Source of the DNA: Thermoflexales bacterium
Lineage (GTDB): Bacteria; Chloroflexota; Anaerolineae; Fen-1058
Reading direction: 5' to 3'
DNA: 6,468 nt
NCBI GenBank assembly: GCA_030834835.1
Contig: JAUQXD010000024.1
Span: forward strand, 1-6,468
Shown: positions 1 to 5,783 of the stretch, piece by piece
Position numbering within the stretch: position 1 is the stretch's first letter
How the letters are laid out: every line of letters starts with the position of its first letter
Program-made: the position numbers and the translations under genes
Notes under the pieces: model-generated
Told to the model about the DNA's origin: nothing
The model's database searches: none
What the model saw: the letters and a program-made list of their open reading frames with translations, nothing else

Positions 1-160
1 CTCGATTCGCCATTAGATCGAGCGCGGCCCGCAATACCTGACTCACTCCAGCCCAGATGAAGAGTCCGCCAAAGAGAACGGCAAACGCGGCGCCCGGCAG
101 TCGCACCCCAATCGTAAGATTAGGAGGTGCTAGAAACGTGATCAGGAACAGGGCGGTCAC
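1..160 (-). CDS. Partial membrane protein frame, possibly the second half of the preceding gene
   Basis: An open frame of 53 codons runs from a GTG at 160-158 to the left edge without a stop. It is strongly hydrophobic. A first helix contains TALFLITFLAPP, and a second contains LPGAAFAVLFGGLFIWAGVS, followed by an amphipathic stretch ending LRAALDLMANR. This looks like a two-helix membrane hairpin. The GTG overlaps the TGA of the upstream 182-residue frame as GTGA, so as written it could be a translationally coupled second gene. However, no convincing Shine-Dalgarno precedes the GTG. The first helix would also begin exactly where the upstream frame ends in a half-length hydrophobic run. A single protein broken by one missing base is therefore at least as likely. 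The function is not recognised. The rest of the gene lies outside the window. Confidence 0.6.
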   Translation of the reverse strand, partial: MTALFLITFLAPPNLTIGVRLPGAAFAVLFGGLFIWAGVSQVLRAALDLMANR

Positions 161-705
161 GCTGTGGCAATTGCGCTCAAGATCAAGCCCTGTACAAAGG
201 TCTTGTACAGGCGAGACGCTTGTTGAGTCGCCAGTCTTCCCTGACGGTTGGCGGTCAGCGCATCGGCATCGAATTGATTGGCCTGCGCCAGCAGATCGGT
301 CAGGTGTTCGCGGGCTGTTGCTTCGTCGGGCGCCTGCAACACTTCCGCCGATAACACCGCACCGGACTCCGGCAGATAGTAGAACCGATACGTGACACCC
401 GGCAGCAGCCGGCCACGATTGGGCGGCAGGGTCAGCCGTCGATCTGAACTGTCGGCGACGTAACCCCGCTCTTCCAGGATTAGCTGCCCGGCGGCGCTTT
501 GAATGCCGGGGTTGTGCAAATCCTGCTGCAGGTGAGCGGCCTGTCGCAGCAGGTTAAGGCCCATGACGCCAATGCTCATGCCGCCGAGGGCAGACACGGG
601 ATTGGCTAACCGGGCCTGTTGATCAGGCGTTAGCTCTCCCCGCCGATTGGCTGCCACGCTGTGCGGGTCGGTCAGGTCAGGGGCGACTGTGTCTAAAGGG
701 TTCAT
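157..705 (-). CDS. Uncharacterised protein with two NRxGxL motifs, probably membrane-anchored
   Basis: The frame encodes 182 residues. I place the start at 705 because GGAGG (715-711) lies 5 nt upstream. A start at 708 would leave only 2 nt of spacing, and one at 735 has no ribosome site. Visible elements in order are: the motif ANRRGELTPDQQARL (19-33); a weakly hydrophobic Gly/Met-rich segment (about 38-55); a beta-type core with PGVTYRFYYLP (102-112) and LSAE (118-121); and a second motif copy ANRQGRLATQQASRL (152-166). The frame then stops in the hydrophobic run VQGLILSAIATA. The motif plus YRFYYLP core resembles, from memory, uncharacterised membrane proteins common in Chloroflexota; no biochemical role can be given. 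The stop overlaps the GTG of a downstream hydrophobic frame, and joining the two gives a full transmembrane helix, so the gene may be frameshifted. It follows a 265-bp highly structured leader. Confidence 0.75.
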   Translation of the reverse strand: MNPLDTVAPDLTDPHSVAANRRGELTPDQQARLANPVSALGGMSIGVMGLNLLRQAAHLQQDLHNPGIQSAAGQLILEERGYVADSSDRRLTLPPNRGRLLPGVTYRFYYLPESGAVLSAEVLQAPDEATAREHLTDLLAQANQFDADALTANRQGRLATQQASRLYKTFVQGLILSAIATA

Positions 706-710
706 CATAT

Positions 711-715
711 CCTCC
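711..715 (-). promoter_or_regulatory. Shine-Dalgarno deciding the start at 705
   Basis: The minus strand reads GGAGG from 715 to 711, then ATATG, then ATG at 705. The 5-nt spacing favours this ATG over the one immediately before it at 708 and over the far upstream ATG at 735. Confidence 0.75.
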
Positions 716-737
716 AGGTAACGAATCCGGTCCATCG

Positions 738-768
738 ATCAATCGGGAATGGACAACCCGTAATTGAT
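738..768 (-). repeat. Leader hairpin 4, just upstream of the ribosome site
   Basis: ATCAATCGGG (738-747) pairs with CCCG (757-760) and ATTGAT (763-768). This gives a 10-bp stem with a 2-nt bulge (761-762) and a 9-nt loop. It ends 22 nt before the GGAGG of the 705 start, the usual place for an element that affects ribosome access. It is the last of four consecutive hairpins in this spacer. A function is inferred only from position. Confidence 0.5.
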
Positions 769-782
769 TGCGGCATCGCCCG

Positions 783-832
783 AAAACAACCCAGGCCCGC
801 GAAGGACGGCAGTCCTCCCCAGGCCTGTGTTG
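783..832 (-). terminator. Leader hairpin 3: terminator-like stem with short U-tract
   Basis: On the minus strand CAACACAGGCC (832-822) pairs with GGCCTGGGTTG (797-787), 11 positions with one mismatch. Inside it is a second stem, AGGAC/GTCCT, with a 4-nt loop. TTTTC follows directly (786-782). It could terminate transcripts coming from the WRG gene 140 bp upstream, or act as an attenuator in the leader of the 705 gene. The interior loops and short T-run make it weaker than a classic terminator. Confidence 0.5.
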
Positions 833-858
833 AAAACTCTTGTATGTTCCACGCTCCA

Positions 859-876
859 GGCGGACGATAGTCCGCC
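859..876. repeat. Leader hairpin 2: perfect 7-bp stem, 4-nt loop
   Basis: GGCGGAC (859-865) and GTCCGCC (870-876) form a perfect GC-rich stem closing a GATA loop (TATC when read on the minus strand). It lies 8 bp from the longer hairpin at 885-924. Compact stem-loops in series like this are typical of structured RNA, but I recognise no known family. Confidence 0.55.
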
Positions 877-884
877 GTCGTCAG

Positions 885-924
885 CCGCTGGACGTCCCTT
901 GCAAGCAAGGGCGTCGTCCAGCGG
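885..924. repeat. Leader hairpin 1: 10+7 bp stem with small internal loop
   Basis: CCGCTGGACG (885-894) pairs with CGTCCAGCGG (915-924), and CCCTTGC (896-902) pairs with GCAAGGG (905-911). The two stems are separated by a 1x3 internal loop and closed by a very short loop. This is the most stable structure in the 706-973 spacer. No T-run follows on either strand, so it does not look like an ordinary terminator. Confidence 0.65.
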
Positions 925-973
925 AAGCACGGGCGTCGATCACAACGGAATTCGCTTCAGATCAAACGGCTGT

Positions 974-1204
974 TTACGGACAGGACACGGACGGCAGCAC
1001 CGCATCCCGATCAGCTGGCGGCGCGATCGAGGCTGCCAGCTGCGCTTGCAGAAACGCCGTCAGATCATCGAGCGAGGTGAAGTAACGCCGTTGACCGCTG
1101 GCCGCGTGTTCAACCATCCCGCGCCAGTCGGGCTGGGCCGATTCCCCCGTAGTCTCGGCCCACAGGCGCACCATAAATACATGATCGATCCGTTTAGCAG
1201 TCAT
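974..1204 (-). CDS. Short WRG/RYF-motif protein, function unknown
   Basis: This is a soluble protein of about 76 residues. Its core is MVRLWAETT (11-19), then WRGMVEH (27-33), SGQRRYF (36-42) and LDDLTAFLQAQL (45-56). A low-complexity tail ending in CP follows. The pattern of a beta strand, WRG, 'SG..RYF' and a final helix with 'FL' matches, from memory, a widespread family of short uncharacterised Chloroflexota proteins. No enzyme motif is visible. The start is uncertain. ATG 1204 is chosen, but TTG 1210 has AGCGAGG 8 nt upstream, ATG 1174 would begin at the conserved core, and ATG 1249 is open but lacks a ribosome site. The gene is flanked by a structured spacer on one side and repeats on the other, and it seems to be transcribed alone. 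Confidence 0.65.
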   Translation of the reverse strand: MTAKRIDHVFMVRLWAETTGESAQPDWRGMVEHAASGQRRYFTSLDDLTAFLQAQLAASIAPPADRDAVLPSVSCP

Positions 1205-1238
1205 GACCAAGTATGCAACCTCGCTGAATTTTGCATCA

Positions 1239-1277
1239 GCGTCCAGCATACAACAGGCTGCGTCCAGAAAGCGTCCA
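1239..1277. promoter_or_regulatory. Three phased GCGTCCA direct repeats
   Basis: GCGTCCA occurs at 1239-1245, 1260-1266 and 1271-1277, with start spacings of 21 and 11 bp, close to two turns and one turn of the helix. The copies lie upstream of the likely start of the WRG gene, so an operator role is possible. Short GC-rich words can recur by chance, and no clear -10/-35 pair was found next to them. Confidence 0.3.
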
Positions 1278-1346
1278 AACGGGGGCGTGCGATGTGCAAT
1301 TGCGGTTAGAAACGGGTGTCACGCATCCTATTGCTCACTTACCGCA

Positions 1347-1425
1347 TCCTTCGACTACGCGGCAGGGGCGCATCCTGAGCGGAACGGAGTGCAGTCGAAG
1401 GACACCCCTGCCGCTTCGCTCAGGA
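1347..1425. repeat. Nested palindromic intergenic repeat
   Basis: Three inverted pairs occur in interlaced order A-B-C-A'-B'-C'. A is TCCTTCGACT (1347-1356) with A' at 1393-1402. B is GCGGCAGGGG (1359-1368) with B' at 1405-1414. C is TCCTGAGCG (1373-1381) with C' at 1417-1425. The central C-A' piece (1373-1402) is one reverse-oriented repeat unit, and the outer A and C' pieces are the two halves of a forward unit. The arrangement therefore looks like one copy split by another, bounded by the B/B' inverted repeat. Motifs of the 'CCTTCGACT...CTCAGGA' type are, from memory, common dispersed intergenic repeats in several bacterial phyla. It starts 37 bp past the regulator's stop and might also mark its transcript end. 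Confidence 0.75.
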
Positions 1426-1461
1426 CGCCTGCGCATACTTTACAACTGAATTTGGTATCAA

Positions 1462-4400
1462 TCAGTTCGGCCAAACTTGCCGCTCGACGGCGGACACGAT
1501 CTGGCGATTGAAGGGGAGTTCGTAATACGAAGATTGTGATTCAGGTTCAGGGATGTCGGCGATGCGCTGCCGCATCACTTCGGCGGCGCGCTTGAGCAAG
1601 TCCTGCGCGCGCGCCTCATCGCCCAGCGCGCGATAGGTCTGCGCCGCCGCCCACAAGATATACTGTGGATGCATCATGCTCGCTTCGGACTGCGCATACA
1701 GGTCCAACATTTCAGTCGTCGTGCGCTGCGCCGCAGCGAGGTCGCAGTAACGACAGTAGGCCACGGTCAGGTCACATAGATCGGTGCCCAACTCGGCGGG
1801 CTGGCCCAGGGTGCGACGGATCGCCAGCCCCGTCTCCATGTGCGCGATGGCTTGCGGCAGATCACCCAACTCGCGCTCGGCCGCGCCCAGATTCGCCAGC
1901 GCATTCGCTTCCATCACGCGGCTGTTCATCTGTCGCGCCAGTTCCAGGCCGCGCCGTGACGCCGATCGACCCGCCGCGTAATCTTCCAGATACAACGTGA
2001 TCATGCCTTCATTCAGCGCGCATATGGCCTGGCCGCGCACGTCATTCAATTCGCGGAAGATGGCCTCAGCCTGCCGCGTTAACGCCAGGCCCTCGGCATA
2101 CCGGCCCAGCCGCCCCACCAACAGCATGGTCGTATTCACCATCACCGCCGCTTGCCCTTGCCGCTTGCCCAGCGCGTTATACAACCGCTCGGCCTCGGCA
2201 TACAACTGGCGCGCGATCAAAACTTGAAAACGTCGCACGGCCACGGCGGCCAACCGTGCCAGCGCATCGGCCTCGCCTTCGCGATCGCCGAGCGCGCGAC
2301 ACACGTCCAGCATCTGCGTCGCCACCGCGTGGGCCGCATCGAAGTCTTGCTTCGCAAACGATGCCCCACTCGCCGCGCGCAAAGCGGTGACTAACACCGA
2401 TCGATTACTCTGCGAGCCAGCCAACTGATCGGCCAGTTTCAGCGCGGCCTGCGCCGCATCGAAATGACCCTGTTGCACGGCCACATCAGCCAGCGCACAG
2501 TGCGCGGCTACTTGCTCCGCCATCAGCGCCGCATCATCATCGGCCTGCTGCGCCAGATCGGCGGCCTGCTGCAAAGTAACCTGCGCCTGCGGATACTGGC
2601 TGATGAGCAGCTGATATTGACCGGCGGCCAACCACGCTCGCGCCTGCCACAACCTCGATTGCGTTCGATCAGCGGATATGCGCAGCTGCTCAATCCGATC
2701 GGCCTCGGCAGCCCGATCGCCCGTCACGGAGTAAAAGGCGATCTGACGACGCAGCACTTCGCACCGCGCGTCATCATCGGCCACTAGCGACATCAACTGT
2801 TCCAGATCAGCCCATTGCGCGGCGCGCTCACCGCGTCGATGATAGATGCCTTCACGCAAGGCCAGCATCTCAAATCGATCAGAAGTGGTGTCCAATTCCA
2901 GCGTGCGCTCGATGATGCTCAACGCTTCCGTATCCGCATACAGATTGATCAACCGATAGGCAGTGCGCCGATAGTAAGTCACGGCGCGTGATGGTTCGCC
3001 GCCGCGATCGAAATGCAGCGCCAACTCGCCGCTGATCTCCGCCAATCGATCGGCGTACAACTCCTCCATGACCTGTCCCACGCGGCGATGTCGATGATTG
3101 CGCCGATCGAGCGGCAGATCGGCGTACAACGTCTGGCGGATCACGGCGTGCGCGAAGGCATAATCGAATTGTCCGTGACTACCCGCATCGTGCACCAATC
3201 GACGATCGAGCAATTCATTCAATGCATCCAGCACGCTCGCTTCATTCCAGCCGCCCACCTCGCGCACCAGTTCCGTCGAAAAGATCGGTCCGGCTACGGC
3301 GGCGATCTCGGCCACCGCGCGGGCCGTCGGGCTGAGCTGATCCAATCGGCTGGCGACGATGGCCCGCAAACTCTCCGGCAGCGTGCGTTTTGCCTCACGC
3401 TCGATCTGATCGATCCGGTTGACGTCCGCCGATCGATCACCATCCAGCCACGACTGCGTCAGGAGATTGACGAATAAGGGATTGCCCTCGCTGGCCGCCC
3501 ACAGGCGGGCGGCCAACTGCGGCAGATGGCACGTATCCGCCGCGGACGGCGTCACCACCGCCAGCCAATCGGCGATAGCGTTGGTCGACAGGCCCGTCAA
3601 CGCCACGTGATCGGCCAGCGCTTCTTTCTGCAGGCGACGACGAATGTGCCGCAGCGGATGGCCGCGCGGCGTTTCTTCCTCGCGATACGTCGCCACGATC
3701 AACAGTGGCCCACCGGCAGCGCGGCGCACCAGAAATTCGATCAGCGATAGCGTGGCTTCGCCCGCCCATTGCAAATCTTCCAGCAACAACAATACCGGTC
3801 GAGACCGCGCCAATTTTTCAAAGCACGCGGCCAGCGCATCGAACAGGCGCAATCGTTCGCGCTCCAGATCGAGCGCGGCTAACGCGGGCAAAGTGCGGCG
3901 TTGATGCAGTTCCGGCAGCAGCGCGGCGATGGCGGCCAGCCGCACGGGTTCAAGGTTCAGCGTCAGCACCATGGGCAATGCGGCGCGACAGGCTTGCACG
4001 ATGGCCTGATACGGCTGCGTTTCTTCCGGCGAAGTCTGCCCGTGCAGCACGCGCCCACCTTGCGCTTCGGCAATCAGGGTCAGTTCGTGCGCGAGGCGTG
4101 ATTTGCCAATGCCCGCCTCGCCGCCGATCAGCAGCAGTCCGCCGTAGCCGTGCGCGGCGCGACTCCAACGGGCTTCCAATTGCTGTCGCTCGATCTCGCG
4201 CCCGACAAATGGCCTGACGTCTGACGATGTGATCGGCGGGGCGTTTACGGCTCGATCGGTGGCAAGATCGATCGCGGCCGGTTCTTCGATTCGCAGGGTA
4301 TTCTGCACGATCTGCTCGTACACTACCTGCGTTTCCGGCATGGGCACAGCCGCCAGTTCCTGCTGCACCAGCTGCGCAAATCGCTCGTATTCGTGCAGCG

Positions 4401-4998
4401 CCCCGGCGCGATCACCGGCTTCGTAGCGCAGCGCCAGCACCTGTCGCACGATGTCTTCGCGCAGTGGATCGCGCATCAGCAGCTGTTGCGCATATCCGAT
4501 CGCTCTGGCGTAATCCCGGCGCGAGCGGTGACTGGCCATCAACTGATTGATGTCAGACACGTAGAGTTCGCGCAGCCGCTCGCGCTCGAAGAACAGCCAG
4601 TCTTCACACACGCTTTCCAGCAAGTCACCGCAATACAGGGCCACAGCTTGCGACAAAGTCTGGAGGTCAGCACTGAGGCGCTCAAATTCGGCCACATCCA
4701 ACCATAGCGCGGCTTGCAGGTTCCAGTGCAAGGCGCGGCTGGTGCTGATGATCCAGGGGACATTGGTTTCCGGCAAAGCGTGGACTAGCTGATGCAGGTG
4801 GCGGCGCAGATTGGCGCGCGCAATGTTTTCGCGTTCATCGGGCCACAGAGCAAACGCGACCTGTTCACGGGCGATGGGCCGCGCGCGATGTAACAGCAAA
4901 TGGGCCAGCAGCGGCAGGGTCTTAGGCGGCGCGTTGAAGCGCAACGGCGTGGAGCCGAGCAACAGCGAGGGTTGACCCAATAACGAGATGCGAAGCAT
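1462..4998 (-). CDS. SARP/BTAD-type regulator with AAA (STAND) ATPase and TPR domains
   Basis: This 1178-residue cytoplasmic signal-transduction protein probably acts as an ATP-dependent transcription regulator. Residues 1-95 form an OmpR/SARP-like winged helix, with the typical opening MLRISLLGQPSLLL and the 'ALWPD' segment (50-54). Residues 100-235 are a helical BTAD region. The ATPase begins near FVGRE (264-268), with Walker A GEAGIGKS (293-300), Walker B LLLLED (403-408), the strand LLIVATYRE (432-440) and EGNPLFV (504-510). FAHAVIRQTLY (615-625) is the helix seen after such ATPase cores. Residues 650-1150 are TPR-like helical pairs, for example around 872-905, 945-985, 1030-1062 and 1112-1142. 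The start fits the family N-terminus, with only a weak GAG upstream. No sensor, kinase or transmembrane segment is visible, and the ligand is unknown. A terminator before it and a palindrome at the likely promoter suggest a single-gene unit, possibly autoregulated. Confidence 0.93.
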   Translation of the reverse strand: MLRISLLGQPSLLLGSTPLRFNAPPKTLPLLAHLLLHRARPIAREQVAFALWPDERENIARANLRRHLHQLVHALPETNVPWIISTSRALHWNLQAALWLDVAEFERLSADLQTLSQAVALYCGDLLESVCEDWLFFERERLRELYVSDINQLMASHRSRRDYARAIGYAQQLLMRDPLREDIVRQVLALRYEAGDRAGALHEYERFAQLVQQELAAVPMPETQVVYEQIVQNTLRIEEPAAIDLATDRAVNAPPITSSDVRPFVGREIERQQLEARWSRAAHGYGGLLLIGGEAGIGKSRLAHELTLIAEAQGGRVLHGQTSPEETQPYQAIVQACRAALPMVLTLNLEPVRLAAIAALLPELHQRRTLPALAALDLERERLRLFDALAACFEKLARSRPVLLLLEDLQWAGEATLSLIEFLVRRAAGGPLLIVATYREEETPRGHPLRHIRRRLQKEALADHVALTGLSTNAIADWLAVVTPSAADTCHLPQLAARLWAASEGNPLFVNLLTQSWLDGDRSADVNRIDQIEREAKRTLPESLRAIVASRLDQLSPTARAVAEIAAVAGPIFSTELVREVGGWNEASVLDALNELLDRRLVHDAGSHGQFDYAFAHAVIRQTLYADLPLDRRNHRHRRVGQVMEELYADRLAEISGELALHFDRGGEPSRAVTYYRRTAYRLINLYADTEALSIIERTLELDTTSDRFEMLALREGIYHRRGERAAQWADLEQLMSLVADDDARCEVLRRQIAFYSVTGDRAAEADRIEQLRISADRTQSRLWQARAWLAAGQYQLLISQYPQAQVTLQQAADLAQQADDDAALMAEQVAAHCALADVAVQQGHFDAAQAALKLADQLAGSQSNRSVLVTALRAASGASFAKQDFDAAHAVATQMLDVCRALGDREGEADALARLAAVAVRRFQVLIARQLYAEAERLYNALGKRQGQAAVMVNTTMLLVGRLGRYAEGLALTRQAEAIFRELNDVRGQAICALNEGMITLYLEDYAAGRSASRRGLELARQMNSRVMEANALANLGAAERELGDLPQAIAHMETGLAIRRTLGQPAELGTDLCDLTVAYCRYCDLAAAQRTTTEMLDLYAQSEASMMHPQYILWAAAQTYRALGDEARAQDLLKRAAEVMRQRIADIPEPESQSSYYELPFNRQIVSAVERQVWPN

Positions 4999-5007
4999 AC
5001 ACGCTCA

Positions 5008-5057
5008 CAATCGACCAATCATAGGCCTGATTGTAGGCAATTGCAGTCAAAACGCAA
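5008..5057 (-). promoter_or_regulatory. Putative promoter and palindromic operator of the BTAD regulator
   Basis: CAATCA (5016-5021) and TGATTG (5028-5033) form a perfect inverted repeat with a 6-bp spacer. A further CAATC at 5008-5012 repeats the half-site 8 bp away. On the minus strand TACAAT (5035-5030) is a plausible -10, with a poor TTGCGT -35 (5057-5052) at 16 bp. TATGAT (5023-5018) is another -10 candidate. Overlap of palindrome and -10 would suit repression. Promoter calls by eye are weak. Confidence 0.4.
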
Positions 5058-5062
5058 TAGGC

Positions 5063-5087
5063 AAAAGGAACCTGGCCGGGCGCCAGG
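5063..5087 (-). terminator. Rho-independent terminator after the methyltransferase-like gene
   Basis: CCTGGC (5071-5076) and GCCAGG (5082-5087) form a perfect GC-rich 6-bp stem with a 5-nt loop. On the minus strand it is followed directly by TTCCTTTT (5070-5063). It lies 28 bp past the stop of the 5116-5730 gene, so that gene and the BTAD regulator are probably separate transcription units. Confidence 0.75.
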
Positions 5088-5115
5088 CGGGACGCATTCG
5101 TGATCTTCTGAGTTA

Positions 5116-5730
5116 TCAGGCTTTCAGGCGCGGCAGCAAGCGGGGCACGCGGCGTTGATAATCGCGATAGGCGTCGCCGAACTCGCGCACCAACTTGCGC
5201 TCTTCAAAGATCGATCCGATCCAGAAGTAAACGTGGATGCCCGCGACCAACGCCAACCGATTGAGCGTCATCGGCGAGACGAGGTACAGTATGATGAGTG
5301 ACATCGTGTAGAGTGGATGGCGCACGAAGCGATGCAGACCAGAGGTAACCAGCCGGGCCGTCGAGGTGGACTCGATCGTGGTGTTCGCGGGCGGCTCGAT
5401 GATCTGGCGCAGCCCCGCAAAGAACGCCCAATCCATTTGATACACGCTGTACACCAGGCCCAGCGCGGCCAGACCTTGAATCAATAGCGCGATGGAATCG
5501 AGCGGCGCGGGAAAGCGATACAACTCCACATCGGGCAGCGTCCACGCCAGGTAGAGCGCGGGCGCGATCGCGACAAGGGCGATTGCGTTGAAGATCAGTC
5601 GATAGGCGGCCTCGGCCACGCGCGCGCCCAGCAGGCGTGACGCCAGCGCCTTAGCGCCGTGCGAGGCCAGCGCAGTGTGGATCACGGCAAAGACGATCAG
5701 GGCCGCCCAGATTTGCAGGACTTCACTCAT
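5116..5730 (-). CDS. NnrU / isoprenylcysteine methyltransferase-like integral membrane protein
   Basis: This 204-residue protein has about four or five hydrophobic segments (roughly 5-22, 43-63, 77-97, 141-153 and 158-174). The N-terminal helix ends in HTALASHGAK (18-27), like the 'HS.LAS..VK' element of NnrU-type proteins. The C-terminal half carries the superfamily signature: SGLHRFVRHPLY (130-141, with RHP at 137-139), EERKL (176-180) and FGDAYRDYQRRVPRLLP (184-200). In ICMT/PEMT-like enzymes this end binds S-adenosylmethionine and methylates lipid or prenyl-thiol substrates, but NnrU proteins themselves have no settled activity, so the substrate is unknown. Length is normal and the frame is intact. 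No Shine-Dalgarno precedes ATG 5730; TACAAT ends only 6 nt before it. It lies 142 bp after fabH across a long hairpin, and its own terminator follows. Confidence 0.87.
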   Translation of the reverse strand: MSEVLQIWAALIVFAVIHTALASHGAKALASRLLGARVAEAAYRLIFNAIALVAIAPALYLAWTLPDVELYRFPAPLDSIALLIQGLAALGLVYSVYQMDWAFFAGLRQIIEPPANTTIESTSTARLVTSGLHRFVRHPLYTMSLIILYLVSPMTLNRLALVAGIHVYFWIGSIFEERKLVREFGDAYRDYQRRVPRLLPRLKA

Positions 5731-5736
5731 GCCGCG

Positions 5737-5742
5737 ATTGTA
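5737..5742 (-). promoter_or_regulatory. Possible -10 element for leaderless transcription
   Basis: The minus strand reads TACAAT (5742-5737), one base from TATAAT, with only CGCGGC between it and ATG 5730. Transcription starting about 7 nt downstream would begin at or next to the start codon. The lack of a Shine-Dalgarno agrees with this. No good -35 was found. Confidence 0.35.
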
Positions 5743-5783
5743 TCACGCCTGAGATCACCTTGACTCACAAGAACACAGATTAC

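Noticed and set aside
57..395. Plus-strand 112-codon frame at the left edge
   Set aside because: Antisense to both left-hand frames. Composition is Arg/Pro/Thr-rich low complexity without recognisable motifs.
706..735. Longer start (ATG 735) for the 182-residue protein
   Set aside because: It would add ten residues but place the strong GGAGG (715-711) inside the coding region; no ribosome site precedes 735.
859..924. Known guanidine-II-like paired hairpins
   Set aside because: Two adjacent hairpins were suggestive, but the loops (GATA or TATC, and a very short loop) do not carry the ACGR tetraloops of that class.
739..930. Minus-strand 60-70 codon frames in the leader
   Set aside because: They overlap the hairpins and each other, and their products show no conserved pattern. 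A leader peptide cannot be excluded, but nothing supports one.
764..1309. Plus-strand open frame of 181 codons across the hairpin spacer and the WRG gene
   Set aside because: It runs through four hairpins and antisense to a better-supported gene. Its product is arginine-, serine- and proline-rich with no domain-like pattern, and it has no clear ribosome site. Typical of antisense frames in GC-rich DNA.
1347..1425. CRISPR array
   Set aside because: The units are in opposite orientation, few and nested, with no regular spacers and no cas genes nearby.
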